A stretch of DNA of 64,000 bases from Kudoa neothunni (lineage: Eukaryota > Cnidaria). How positions within the stretch are numbered: the stretch's first letter is position 1; each line of letters opens with the position of its first letter. Positions 25,729-38,500 of the stretch are shown here, in pieces. Both the position numbers and the translations under genes were made by a program. The stretch lies in contig OZ199838.1 of the NCBI GenBank assembly GCA_964304625.1, forward strand, positions 9,424,001 through 9,488,000. Reading direction: 5' to 3'. The notes under the pieces are model-generated. The model was given only the letters and a program-made list of their open reading frames with translations, was not told where the DNA came from and searched no databases.

Positions 25729-25874
25729 GTGAAACAAAAAATGTTAGTTACTTCATCATTCCATATACAACTTATGAATTAATAGATTCTATTTTGGAAT
25801 AAAAGCGAGAAAAAATTGTCTATTCAACAGCTGCAATAAGACATATCAGACAAGAAAAAGACTATACAACAATA

Positions 25875-26314
25875 TTACTTTGGCTGTAAAACAGCTTTAT
25901 TTTTAGGATCCTCGAATGGAGACAAACTCAGAATAATACTCATGGCAGGAACTTTTCCACTGCGTTTACGTTTTCCAGCTTTCTCAGTGAGATATTCGGT
26001 ATCTTTTAACATTTGATTGGCTTCAAAAATAAAGTTTTGTTGTGTTAATATCCATTTTTCGATGTTATTATTATTATTATTCTAAAATAATGTTCAATAA
26101 ATGCCTGGCATAAGTAAGTTACCCTTTTCCATGCACATTTAACTTTCTCAGCAATTTCCACCACAAAATTTATCATAGCACCCATTCCGGTGATTTTGAC
26201 GTATTTTTCTGACTTGAGCACTTCTAGAGCTATCGATTTTAACTTTCTTTTATTATCGCCAAATTTGACAATCACTTCACCATTCTCAAATTTATCTGGA
26301 GGCGTCCCATCCAT
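25875..26314 (-). CDS. Alba-domain protein, RNase P/MRP p20/p25-like
   Basis: Two exons, 26314-26123 and 26081-25875, with a 41-nt intron, give 132 residues. The first exon carries the Alba fold: VIVKFGDNKRKLKSIALEVL, then VKITGMGAMINFVVEIAEKV, the glycine-rich strand-loop and following helix. The second exon opens with five Asn residues coded by an AAT repeat (26061-26081), and near its end has MSIILSLSPFEDP, typical of the last strand in Rpp25-like proteins. Alba proteins bind RNA; in animals Rpp20/Rpp25 form a heterodimer on the P3 domain of RNase P and MRP RNA, acting in tRNA and rRNA maturation. Which of the two this represents cannot be told by eye. The donor can be drawn at either of two positions; only the one used here keeps the frame open through the second exon. 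The gene is head-to-head with SART1, 156 bp apart. Confidence 0.87.
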
Positions 26315-26470
26315 GGTAAATGTAATTTATTTACAAACTAAAAAATGACATAAATCAAAGTTACTTAATAGAAAAGTTATCTACAAATAAATAATAATAA
26401 AAAATGTAATTTACATTGGAGGCAATACTTTTAGCCAAAATATTCGTTAACATTCGTCGCTACCTCGGAA
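26315..26470. promoter_or_regulatory. Shared divergent promoter region of the Alba gene and SART1
   Basis: Only 156 bp separate the two start codons on opposite strands, so both promoters and 5' UTRs must lie here. The left half is almost pure A/T; the right half is more GC-balanced. No TATA box or named factor site is claimed. Confidence 0.6.
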
Positions 26471-29400
26471 ATGTCAAACTCCAGAAAAGATAGGAAAATG
26501 TAACGAATTTAACCATTAGAATTGCCTCGATAAATATTTAGGGTTATAGCACCTTCGGTTGCTGAGTGGAATAATGACGATCTTGCGAACGATCCCACAG
26601 AAAATGGTAATTCTGCTATTTAGGGTGATTTTCTAGTGATTTCCCTATTTAAAGCAACTGGTACCTCAGCCGTACACTCACTGAGTGTAGAAGAAACAAA
26701 GTTACCGAAATATATACATCTGTAATATTTTAATTATGCATCTAGTAAATTGAGAGCCAAGTTGGGTTTGAAACCACTTGTAATTGATGAGCAAGATTCA
26801 ACCAATGAGACTGAGACAAAAAAAGAATGGACTCATGAACCAGCCAAGAATATTGGTCAAATTCAATCACAAGAAAAGTTGCGCGAAAAATTAGCCAATC
26901 TCAAAGAAAAACGACAGCATATTAAACAATTTGGGTTGATTATTTTAAAATATAATCTTAAATGTTCTATTTGTTATTAGGGGTGTGAAAACAATTTCCG
27001 ATCAAGTTAATGACGATGATCTCAACGACACAAGTTCGTGGGTTCAAAAGATGAGAAGAATCCAATCTCAAAATACCGCCAAATTCAATAATTCAGCATC
27101 TACCTCAGCATCTGCTAATTCAGCCTCTCTTCTGACAAATCAACAACCCACTACAGATGGTCTTGCTATTGCTCATAAGCTTACTGAGTTCGACAACAAC
27201 AACGATAATGATTCTATTCTCGTTTTGAAAGATTCAAGTATTAAATCCTATAAATTTAATTTTGTCATGCAGCAATTATGTATAGATGTACTGGACGATA
27301 ATGAAGATGTTCTTGAGAACCCACATCTAAATGAAATACGACAAGCTAAACGTAATGTGCAAATGAGAAGTAACAAAAGTGATTACAACCCATACGGCGA
27401 TGATGAGGACCATCTGGATATTGATCAAAGCTACAATGTTGAAGTAAATTTTCTTATAACTAATTGATTGGTATTTATAGTAACTCTGTTTTAGGATAGA
27501 AACAGTAGTGATAGACTTTTGTCAAAATACAATGAACAGATTAACGATCAACCAAAGATACCTTTGATAAGAATTGGTCAAGAGGGATTGTTGTCTGTGG
27601 ACGGACAGATTGTATCTGTTTCAGAGCAGTTACGACTTAAATACGGTTCACAAGCGGTATGTCAATGTTTTTATGCGCCTAATCGACTTTTAAATTGCTT
27701 TTTAGATCTCTTTGAATTCTTCCAAGAAACAGCCATCAGCGCTAAATGATTATTACTCACATGAGGAAGTTGTTAAAATGAAACCTCGAAAAAAGAGAAG
27801 AGTTAAGTCCAAAGTATTATTTGATTTTATGATGGGTAGTTGAATGTAAAGAGGAATATCTACTAGCTTTTATCAAACGAAATAAAACTTGAAACTCATT
27901 CAACAACGGTAGACGAAATTGTTGATTTTCACAAAAGAAAGCTTACCAAAACTTCCAATGGTAAATTTTATTAGCTAGTTTATTTATGATTTTATTGTAT
28001 TAATTGAAGAAGAAAACACCGATGAAACCATTGATTCTTCGATTATTGATCCTGCTTATGATGAATTGGAGACTTTACTGGCTAATAGTAGAGCAAAAAT
28101 TCAACGATATGAACATCCTGTGGTTAACATTGGTGAAAAGGTATATAACTTAACTGCAGTGAGATTTAATTATTGGTATAAGTATGCGGAGAATCGATTG
28201 AACTAAGCTTTGTAGTTTTTCATTATTATTTTTTGTAAATATGATAGATAAATGACGAATTTTGGTTTGTTTCATTTAAATAATTATTATTTTGAAAATT
28301 ATCCATATATTAAGCCGTAATGGTTTATTGCAATCCCATTTAGGAAGCACTGTTTTAAAATACAATTACCACGCATTATTTAAGTTATATATTCCCTTTT
28401 TATAGCTTTTATAAACAATTTTATGTTAAATTAACTGTAACAGCTGGATAGTCGTATACATGCAACAGTTATTTATTATGTTTTACACTATCATCGATGC
28501 GATTGTAAAGTTTTTATTCGGATTTAGGTTTATGAGCAATCAATCAATAACTACACTGATGCAAATGAAGTGGAAATGGAAGTAAAAGAGGAGGATGTAT
28601 TGGTCATGGATGATACAAGCGAGTTTGTAAGGTCTCACACAACAAAAACATTGATCGATCAAACGAAAAGTAATTTTTTACAATTTAATTACTCTCGTTG
28701 ATAATAAAATTTAAATGAGGTCGGCTTTTACCCGCTGTAATTTTCTTCCTATACACTCCTATTATAAGTAGAATTAAAGTAAAAAAATCAAGTTATAAAA
28801 TCTGAATATCCCAACATTATCTTTTTTTGTACGCATTTATGTACCTATTTAATTTTTTATTTTAATTTGAGCCATATTGCCCAATTATATCACCATTATC
28901 CATATCATGCCAATGCTCAGGATTTTTCACGTCCCACCAGAGCCGTTCATTAAATGTTCAAATATTTCCGTGCCCGCAAAAATTTGTTCACGCCCCATCT
29001 CACCGGGGGATCGTGATCTCTATGTTGAGAAACATTGCTCTATACCAGGGGCTGTCAACCATTTTTTCCATTTTACCCTCGTAACGTGGAAGCCAAATTC
29101 ATATTCATTTTAAGATTTTATACTGGTTTAGCTACGACATAGGCTATTTGCGAGGTAAATCCTAATCCTAAAAGCATGTACACCTGTGTTATGACAATTT
29201 ATAATATCAGAAACTCTTACTCACAAGCTGTTTACCGATTGAATTTTTTAGATTTTTCTAAATTAGATTATTTTTGGCCCATTTCTTTGCGCTTATGGGC
29301 ATAAATAATTAAGAATAGTCGAAACTAATGACACCTTACTATTATTTACCATGCAAATTACCACGTTAAGTATTATTATTAGGCTATATCATTAAAATAT

Positions 29401-32400
29401 AAATGAGACTTAAAAGAAAGAGACTGACTTTAATTTTTTAAATATTTGGTAAATACTTATTTCAAAAGACATTTTAAGCATTTCTGCCAACTTCTTATTG
29501 AGTTCAATAGTCCTGAATAATGTAATTCCTTAGGAATCCATAAGTATATCACAAATCCCATTATGCACAAATTGCTCCCATTCAATTTTGATGTCAATTA
29601 ATTCACCTCTTGTCATTTAAAATTTACGCCCGGTTGAGAACCCCTGCCCACGTTAGCAAAAAAATTCCAAGCTTATTCCAAAGTCTTACAAAAATATAGA
29701 AATCAATTTTTTCTTTATAACCACAAATTTTGTCTCTTTTATCAATTAATTTAGAAAAATAAGATTTTTCTTATAAAGCTAATGATAATTTTGTTAAATC
29801 TTTTAAGTAAAGTAGCCGAAAAAATTTCACCCTCCAAATAAAGTTGAGCATTGACTGACAAAATACGAGGAAAATCCATCGAGTAAATTTTGAATAAATG
29901 GCCAATTATTAGAGTTATATTCTATGCAAGCATGCGCGCATATTTACGTTGTTGCATTTCTAGGGGGTACGGTTGTATTTATAGGTGTATTTCTGCAGTT
30001 TTTTAGTTTTAACGTTTAATTCAAGTTTTATAACAGCTGCCGATTAATTTATCTTATTTAAACAACGCAGTGTAAAACTGCACAGGAAAACACAAAATGA
30101 TGGAAAACAGTGCTTATTTCACAAAGAAGTTATCATATATGTTGTTAAACATATATAAAACACAAAACTTGTCAAAATGTTGAACAATTATATCATATGC
30201 ATTCTTAATGCTCTCTACAATACGACACTAAGAATATTGATTAACACTTTTCACATATGTTTTTGGATGCTCTCTACAACGTAGAAATAAGCAAACCGAT
30301 TAAGAGTCATCTTATTTTGAATAACTGATATAAGAATAATGAGAGAATGGGTAGCTATCGTTGTATTCTGGGGAGAACGACATGCTTATATCGAAATCGC
30401 GCGTGCGCGTCGTGTGGATAATGTTTCGTTATTTATTCATTATTTACTCGATAGAATTTCTGTACATTTTTAAAAATCATATGTATCAATATTTTAAATT
30501 ATTTTATTTGGAAGGTGTCTTTACATTAACTTTTTGGATATATGACTAAACTTCAATTCATTTTTCAAAAAGCTTTCATAAAGATAAAAGATTCCAAAAA
30601 GTGGAATGGATTTATGTTCCATTTATACATTATAATATTGTTGGCATAATTCACTTGGGGTAGAAATATACCACATTTTATTTAGAAGGTTAATATTGCT
30701 AAGGTCTAATCGAAATAACTTTTACGGTTACACAAAGGCGCCCTGAAAAATATATGCTAATTTGAGTTTTGTTTACCTGAAGAGAGATACATTTTCTGCA
30801 TCTAATTATTTTTTACCAAATAAAGTGGCGCAAGTACTCATGTGCAAACTTAAAATTTGATTAATACATTCATCACAGCTGTTTACTCCTTATCAATATT
30901 ACCCATGATATTCTATAGTTATTGTGCTCCTCACTTTAATTTTCTCAAGCCACTATTACGGTAATTACTGAGATAATTTGTTTTAAATAAGAGTCCGCAA
31001 GTTCAAAACGTTATTCACAAATATAATTTTTGCGGAAAATTAACTTTTTTCATGCAAGAATAGTCCTCTATATTTTTTTATACTTGCTTCTATCATCGTG
31101 GTCATCTTATATGTAATAGGCTTCCGAAATCAAATGTATGATAGTGATTCTGAAGATACTTCCGATAATGAGGCTACAGATAATATAATTGAGGACGAAG
31201 TGTTGTCCAAAGAAACAATTTCCGTGGAACCAGAGTCAAACGAAGCCAAAATTGAGGGAATTATTTCTGAATCTGTGCTTGGAAAGGGTTTGGCTGCTTC
31301 TTTATCTTATGCGAAATCCAAAGGTAGGTTCAAAGTGTTTTTTTGACATCCAATATAACAAACTACGAATAAATGGCAACGATAATAACTAAATTCGATT
31401 GCAGGCTACATTGAAGAAAATCGAAAAGTGCTTAAGACCTACAAATCCAATCTTCCTAAAACGATAGCTACGGTGGACGATGATAGAACCAAGTAATTTT
31501 ATTTGGGATTGATTTTGTCCTCTAAATTAATGCACGAAATTGTGCATCCCATAATGAATTTTTATTTAGAGGTACACGAAATTACAATCGCGGTGAAGGT
31601 AGATATGAATCTTCTGTGAATCGTGGCAGTTTTTCGGAGAAAAGTGACTACAATCCCGAAATTAGGTTGGAAAACGTCGATAAATTCGGAAATGTTCTCA
31701 GCGAAAAAGAGGTAGCGCATTTTTTTGTTGTTTTTTGATCATTAATACTCTTAGGCCTTTCGAGTGTTATCACATAGATTTCATGGGAATCGTCCTGGCA
31801 AGTTGAAACAATTCAAACGCAAAAGAAAAACTCTCAAAAGAAAGGTAATAACCTCAGTTGTATTATTTCATATATATATATGCATTTTTTAATCTTAAAC
31901 AATATTTTTTTAATTGGATCTATGTAAGTACGTATAATAAAAAGAGTATGTGGTTATCAATCTAACTCCTCAGCAATTTTTGAAATTTAGCATTCGAAAT
32001 TATTTTAATTTCACATTGAAGTTTTTTTATTTACGTCGAGATTAAAGTTTAAACTAATCTTATAAAATCATATTTCTAATATTATTATGAACTTTCAAAC
32101 ATAAGCCGTTTTTATTTATATATAAAATACTCCGTAACGAAATTTTAGAAATAATACTGCAGAAAACAGGATAAATATACTTAAAGCGTCCTTACAAAGC
32201 AATAAATTAGTTACTAATTTTGAATTTTTTCTACACGGAGGCTGTTATTAGTATTAAATAACCTGATCCATCAAGACTCGGAATTTTGTTCGATATTTCC
32301 CGCCGACGCCATTATTAAATCCTTATTCATTAATTTAAGTAAACCTACCCGTATAAACAATGATCTTCATTGATTTTGGTTAAACAATTTTCTTTAAAAT

Positions 32401-33305
32401 TTTAGCATCTTTTTAATTCGGTTGATTATAACAACCGCCGATTTCAACCTTAAGTACTTTCTAGTTGTCTTATTTTTTGATGATAAGAATTTCTGTAAAC
32501 GATAACTGATTAATCTTATTATTAATATTTTTAACTGATCAAATAAGTTTTTTATTTTTTGCCATTATTTAACATTTTAACCTTTTTAATATATTAAAAT
32601 ATGTCAAGAAAATATTCTTTAGGTTTCCGATAAAATTATCACAATGAGATTGAGTGCGATGTCTTAGATATAAAAAAGCTTTCAATTTTGGTTAAATGGC
32701 AAGTTAGCTTACTTATTTCAATTACAAAATTTATTTAATATTTCCTTTATTAGTGTCCTAGTTTTGTAAGCTAGAATGCTCTTTTTTAGCTGATTTAGCC
32801 TACTTAAATGTAATGTTCATACAATTATATAGCTTTTGTTTGTAACGGCCGGGAGTCTATCGTTTCATTAACGGCGTGATATGAATTTTGATGAATTGTG
32901 TTTGTGTATAAGAAAAACCACCTCTATTTTAGTTTCATTAATTTTAAAATTGTTCATATTTACAGCCGTGTATTTAATAAAATAGTTATATGCAACAATT
33001 AAATTTCTCAAACTTTTATTTTAAAGAAATTTGATTGACTATAATTAGTCCAAAAAATTTAACTTTAAATATCTTATTCGTTTTTAATTAAAATATAAGT
33101 TCAAAAAGCATCAACACAAAATATCGACAATACATTTATGTTATTTGATTTTATATTTTAGGCTGATGAAATCAGCAGCATTGGAACTAATAATACGGAT
33201 AACGCTATGAAAATTCTCAAAGTCATTAGTGAAAAACAGAAAGCTTTAAGAACTCCATTTTTGGTGTTGAGTGGTTCTGCCAAAGGAAATGTGGTGAATG
33301 AGTAA
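26471..33305 (+). CDS. SART1: SART1 / Snu66, U4/U6.U5 tri-snRNP protein
   Basis: Sixteen exons in phase: 26471-26499, 26542-26606, 26655-26700, 26746-26934, 26981-27237, 27286-27443, 27495-27656, 27706-27813, 27867-27960, 28010-28140, 28528-28669, 31120-31323, 31405-31492, 31570-31711, 31755-31844, 33162-33305; 682 residues, shorter than vertebrate SART1 mainly at the N-terminus (no long Arg/Ser region). Family blocks: SLSVEETNKLRAKLGLKPL, WVQKMRR, LVLKDSNVLDDNEDVLENP, YNPYGDDED, LSKYNEQ, KKRRVK, GKGLAASLSYAKSKG, AFRVLSHRFHGN, and the C-terminal EKQKALRTPFLVLSGSAKG. SART1 holds the tri-snRNP together and is needed for spliceosome activation; it is nuclear. Most introns are 42-81 nt, but introns 10, 11 and 15 are 387, 2450 and 1317 nt, and intron 11 is full of transposons. 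The intron at 27238-27285 keeps the frame open, yet removing it restores the family alignment. Confidence 0.95.
28870..29036 (-). mobile_element. hAT family A fragment in SART1 intron 11
   Basis: It matches the last ~165 bp of 17608-18328 (shared CCATTATC, ATGCTCAG, CACCAGAG and GTTCA blocks) and ends TTGAGAAACATTG. The other end is gone. It abuts the next hAT element 9 bp away. Confidence 0.8.
29046..29646 (+). mobile_element. hAT non-autonomous element, family C copy 1, in SART1 intron 11
   Basis: Ends CAGGGGCTGTCAACC and GGTTGAGAACCCCTG are good 15-bp inverted repeats of hAT type. The flanking 8-mers do not match, so the duplication is lost or one border was rearranged. A Mutator-like MITE relative is embedded at about 29130-29370. 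The copy at 50082-52764 has the same internal order. Confidence 0.85.
29130..29370. mobile_element. Mutator-like MITE embedded in hAT family C
   Basis: The left part ATAGGCTATTTGCGAGGTAA and right part TTTACCATGCAAATTACCAC are decayed forms of the inverted ends seen at 38567-38726. Because the same insert occurs at the same place in the second family C copy (about 50172-50402), it entered the hAT element before that element spread. Confidence 0.55.
30640..30694 (+). mobile_element. Solo piggyBac-type right end in SART1 intron 11
   Basis: The segment GGGGTAGAAATATACC followed within 25 bp by TTTAGAAGGTTAA closely matches the right end of the piggyBac element at 52981-54981 (GGGGTCGAAATATATCCC...TTTAGAAGGTTAA). 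No left partner was found, so it is a fragment. Confidence 0.6.
31845..33161 (+). other. SART1 intron 15, no further gene seen
   Basis: 1317-nt AT-rich intron with GTAATA donor and TTATATTTTAG acceptor. No transposon end or nested gene was recognised in it. Confidence 0.5.
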
Positions 33306-33572
33306 GACTCTTTTAATATACAAAATTTGCTGTAAAATGCATTATAGACCATCAAATAAGTTATCTAAAAAATAACAGGAGAATGATTTGTACAATGAGA
33401 GAATAATTATTCATTTTAGATCGTATTATTGTGATTGTTTCTATTTTGATTGTATGTATTGATGGATGATGTTGTGCCGTTGCTGTGTCTCTTATGTTTA
33501 TTTTGGTAGTTTTTCGTTGGATAGAGCTAAATAATAATAATAATAATCAAAGAATAACTCAACTATAATTAA

Positions 33573-33586
33573 TTTATTAGAATAAA
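33573..33586. terminator. Facing poly(A) signals of SART1 and the ASPP gene
   Basis: AATAAA on the plus strand at 33581-33586 serves SART1 (stop 33303-33305) and AATAAA on the minus strand at 33578-33573 serves the ASPP gene (stop 33599-33601). Only 2 bp separate them, so the mature 3' ends of the two convergent genes must overlap. Confidence 0.6.
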
Positions 33587-33598
33587 CTAACTGACTAT

Positions 33599-35522
33599 CT
33601 AAAAAATTCTACGATAGAATAATTTATGTACCGTAACTATTTGCCAAGGTATTAATCCTTTTTTGGCATGTTTATCAACGGCCTTCCATTTTTTGGCTAC
33701 AAGCATGTCGTTTCTTTCGGTAATAACAACAGCGCTCATTTCTCTAAGGGTAAGATCGCCGGGTAGATCTCCAGTCCAGTCACAAATTGGATATACCACT
33801 CCGTTATTGATGACTCCAAGATTTTGGTTGTATTCTAAATAAAAAAAATCATTTCCGCGTCCTCCGGCAAATTTCTGGCTATTTAGTCAGCCAATTGTCA
33901 GTGGATATTAGTTGGTAATGTTTCAATATAATAATTACCTTCAAAAACATTAATGCAATTGATTGCGTTTGGCAGGAATTCGTTGATGACCATGCTAGGA
34001 AAGCCATCTAAAAAATCAGAGAAAATGTATGGCGACGCTCCATTTTCCAACAGAAATTTGATGATATTGAGGTGATTGTTGTAGGTGGCAATGTGCAACG
34101 GTGTTTGACCCCGTATGTCTTGAGCGTTAATATCGAGTCCTTTCTCAATAAAATAATCCACAAGACACAAATCTCCCGATTCAACTGCTAAGTGTAATGG
34201 GGTTTTACTTCTGGCAGTTTTTTTGCTAATGTCATCCATCTAAATAATTCTGATTGAGACCAAGCCAACATTATAGATTGATTCACTAGCAATGATAAAA
34301 ATAATTCTTAAAATTTTTTGTTGCTGTATCTAAAAATCTCGAGATAATTACCATTGGCACCAATTTTTTCACTTCTTCCAAGTCTCCATTAATAATTGCG
34401 TCATAATATTGTGCATCAATTGAAAATGATATATTTTTGGTGGATTTAACGGTTGATTTTTTCAATATGGATTTTATATTGTTATCACTTGGAGCTTCCT
34501 AAATTTGTTTTAAGTTGAAATACCAAATCATATAACTACCACAACAATAACTTTTTCATCACTAGACAACGATTTTGATTCGCTTCGTGACAAACCTTGA
34601 TTACACGCATTGAATGTATCCTTACCTCAGTAATAACTACCTGATTTGTTTTGAACCCCATTCTCCAATAAACACATTATTTTTTCCTGGTTCAGTATTG
34701 GAGCTGCTTCAAATGAATCTATTAGTTTGATCGAGTTGTGGTTTTCAGATAATTTTCGATTAATTGATCTCAACAGTGACGGATTATACAACGTAAAGGG
34801 TCTAGGTTTGTTTAGGGAATGTCGGTCACTTCTTAATACATTGTTCCCGTAGTCCAACTCATATTTGGTATTGAATTTGTATTTTAACCTGTTTTTTGGC
34901 TTCAAAATTGTTAATGGATTTTTCGATCCGTTATTTTGTTCGTCTAATCCATTAGCTTCATTGTTATCATGTGAAGAAATAACGGCTGAATTCTCTAGGC
35001 CCTGTGAAGGACTATTTTGCGTAGAATCGCTGGGAGATGGTGTGATTTGTTCAGTGGATTTATTTGGAAATAATTTTTGCATTATATCTATTCAAAAGGA
35101 AAAATTAAGTTTGTGTTTAGTTTAAATTTAACTACAAACGAAAATACTTTGATGACACTTGGAAATAGACTCATTAACAGAACTGATACCACAGTGAACA
35201 TCCTTTTCTTCAGTATATACGTTGATAGTAGTTAACATATTTTCATTCATCTAAAAGTTGTTTTATTTTACTCTTCATACAAATTTTTATCTACTTTAGG
35301 AGGTGAGGTTTTATGGTTGGAGGTGCTATTACTGCTCTCTGATAAGCTCTGCGGCGAATGATCGTTTGGAATACTAAACAACACTCTAGATGAATTGAGT
35401 GGAAGGTGTTGATTCGAAAAATCTTTGTTGGGAATTGTTCGTAGTTTAAGGTTTCTCAACTTATCACGCAAATGCTGTGCCCTTGCTTGTTGATTCTTGT
35501 TAGACAAATCACACCTTTTCAT
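33599..35522 (-). CDS. ASPP-family (PPP1R13) ankyrin-SH3 protein
   Basis: Seven exons on the minus strand: 35522-35295, 35250-35148, 35087-34641, 34595-34540, 34498-34352, 34239-33939, 33834-33599; introns 44, 60, 45, 41, 112 and 104 nt; 505 residues. The N-terminal 300 residues are Ser/Asn-rich. Then come ankyrin repeats: YYDAIINGDLEEVKKLV, KTPLHLAVESGDLCLVDYF, GQTPLHIATYNNHLNIIKFL, and a decayed third. The C-terminus is an SH3 domain starting NNGVVYPICDWTGDLPGDLTL, with KKWKAVDK as the RT/n-Src to Trp region and GLIPWQIV as the last strand. Ankyrin repeats followed directly by SH3 define ASPP proteins, which bind p53-family proteins, PP1 and Ras-pathway partners in other animals. It is much shorter than vertebrate ASPPs, with no N-terminal ubiquitin-like or long coiled-coil part visible. 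The PP1-binding motif was not identified. Confidence 0.88.
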
Positions 35523-38500
35523 TTACCAATTAACACACCTAGTGTCTATTTATATATTGCGTCGAACTACCAACAACTCTAATAACTATCAAGCTCACTC
35601 TCCCATATGATGTAATAAGTGGTCGCTATTGTAGTTGGGGAACGTTGTTGGTTGAGAATGCGGTCACCTTATTGTTGTCAGTCTCTAGGGAGAATTAAGA
35701 CCTGCAAAATTATTCTCAGTAATTGATATCAACAGCTCAACTAATACAAGCCTCTGCTGTTTCACAGTAGAGGTTCAGACACTAATTTCTAACTTTTTAT
35801 AGAAAATATCTTATCTAAACCAACAATAATCTGATTTATTATATAGTGATCGTTTACATACAAATATGGTTGAATATCTAGAGTTGTATTATATTAGTTG
35901 TATTTGTTAATACTGTTGGTGGTCATAAATTGTTGAGAAACCCTTTATTGAGGGGAAAAACTCTTCAGGCGGATTAATTTCCATAAGAGCGAAATCAATT
36001 TTTTACATGGTGTATAGTTTTCTTGTGATGTCATTCGTTTTAAGTTAATTATATAGATACGATTGATTTGACTTAATTAAAAGAAAACAATCAATTCACT
36101 AATTCCATAGAAACTAAAAATTATGACGTTAGCACTTTTCTCAATATTTTCTGGCTGCGCGCACTCATCAACTTTAAACCAATATTATCACATTTTTATC
36201 GGTTTTGATACAATACTGGTTGATTAAATATAATCTATAAACATAAAACTGCAAATTCTTACAGTATTGAATCCAGATATGTATTATTACATACGATGCA
36301 AACATTATTCAAAATTTTATTCATATTTTTCATTAGATTTAGTGAAACATATTATTTGATTAGTTTCATACGATAGAGATCAAATTTTTTTGATTTATTT
36401 AAGAATTTAAAGTATGACAAAGACTTATTGTATCATATTAGATTAATTTTGTTTTTTATTCTATTGACATTTTTTCTAGTATTACTATAACTATATCAAC
36501 CTATAAATTTTTTCAATTTGTATTGATCTATTATAATAAATAAATTAGAATTCGTAATATATATCATTTTCCACTACTTTTAACAAACAAGATTTCAATA
36601 AAGTAATATTTTATTGAATCAGACAAATAATAGAATAAGTCTTTAAAATATTTATCGATAAAAAACTTTTATCAAGTAATCACAAAATTATTATTCGTCC
36701 ATTTAAAATTTTTTAATAAATACATTTTATTATCGACCAATCTAAAATATTATACAAGGGGTAAAGAATAACCTTTAATCAAATCAATTTTAGAATACTA
36801 ATCGTTCATAGAATCTTAAATTAGAATGTGTGAACGTATAAATGGAATCAGTCATTTCTTCTCGAAATATTGAAACCCTGAACATTAGATATCTTCTATT
36901 TCTTATATATTCCATCGATTATGTGATAACCAAACAATATTTTGTTGAATTACTTTATTGTAATTGATTCTAACAAAATAAAAGCTATAACTTATATATT
37001 TGATTATAAACTCTTAATCACTACATAGGAATGAGTGAGAATTTTTATTGAAAGGACGGTGTATTAGTGTAACCACTCTTACGTCATAATTAAATTTGTG
37101 CTATTTTACACATTCGTACTTCCACATCAGGTAGTGTCTTTATTTTTTCTGTCTTCATATCGCGACCGGACAATGAATCAATAAAGGGGCATATTGTATA
37201 AAAAATGAGTTTATTATCACATAAATGCATCATGCAAAAAACAAGAATTTATAGAAAAAGTTCCCCAATTAAGTTGAGTTTTTATTGTTTTGTACCAATG
37301 GGAATTTTTAATTACTTCTTTATTAGAAATATTTCACAGAAACGCCTCAATATTGTAAAATTTTAGGGAGGGAACATAATTACGTAATAGTAAATCTGAC
37401 TCCAAAGGTTCACAAAACTAGGCCAACCATAAACTACATGGTAGCCGACAAAAAGTCAAAATAAGGCGATATAATTGATACAATATTGTGCGTCTCATGA
37501 TTTAACAAGTTCTACAAAAATGAAATCTACATTTCATTTTCACTTTTTCCAATCCCCGGCAATTTTCATTTATCTAGTCTTTAGTTCCCGGCTCAAAAAT
37601 TTCGTACTACACTCTATTGGGGTTGTTATAATAAATATGATTATAAATATAGTTGATACAGTCCGATCTGATTAAAACGTGGTTTTGGTTGTGTTTGACT
37701 ATCTATATGTTCGTTTAAAATATTTGATGATTTTAAAAACCTCTTGCACGTGTATTTTTAAAGGAAAAAATTAAAAATTTTGTCCCAACCATATGATGTC
37801 TCGGTATTGCGTGGCTTCTGCCTAACCCTATTGAACCACGCAATGGCGAGGTCATACTGTTTTTATTAATGTAAATATACAATAGAACATTTAATTATAA
37901 AAACGTGTATCTTCATAATTCTAAAAATAACAAACCTTATATGAAATAAAATGAGAAGAGTTCTGCGTAGCATTGACACGTTTATTGTATAAAAATAACA
38001 ATTTAATGCAGGGGTATTTCTCGGGACAATTATAAACTGAGGTAACAAATATTTTTAGTTGAATAACTAATAATTCAATACGTTATATCCAAATTTACGT
38101 AATTATATGCCAGACTGAAAAAGAGAACTCATCCAAAACTACAATCAAAACTGGTTCGACGTTGAGATAAGCCGATGATACAGTGCTTTTCGATTTAAAC
38201 TCAAGCTTGAACCCCTTATGTATAATGATTGAATTATAAATTTAACCTTCAGAACGAATCAAAATAGCTTAAAAATCAACTTGATTCATAAAAAGTTTAT
38301 ATACTTATAGTCGGAAAGTTCGATCCTAACAATTTTTATATTTTATGATTTACCAAATTTTTATTTATTTCGAGTCAAATTTTCAATATAACTATTCACG
38401 TTGAACTCAATTTTATTTTAAATTATCAAATAATGTTTCCTAGTATATATTAGTTTCAATATTTTCTTATATAAACGACGTTATTCCGATTACTTTAGTG

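Noticed and set aside
34865-35125. 86-codon plus-strand frame
   Set aside because: Antisense to ASPP exon 3, no family features.
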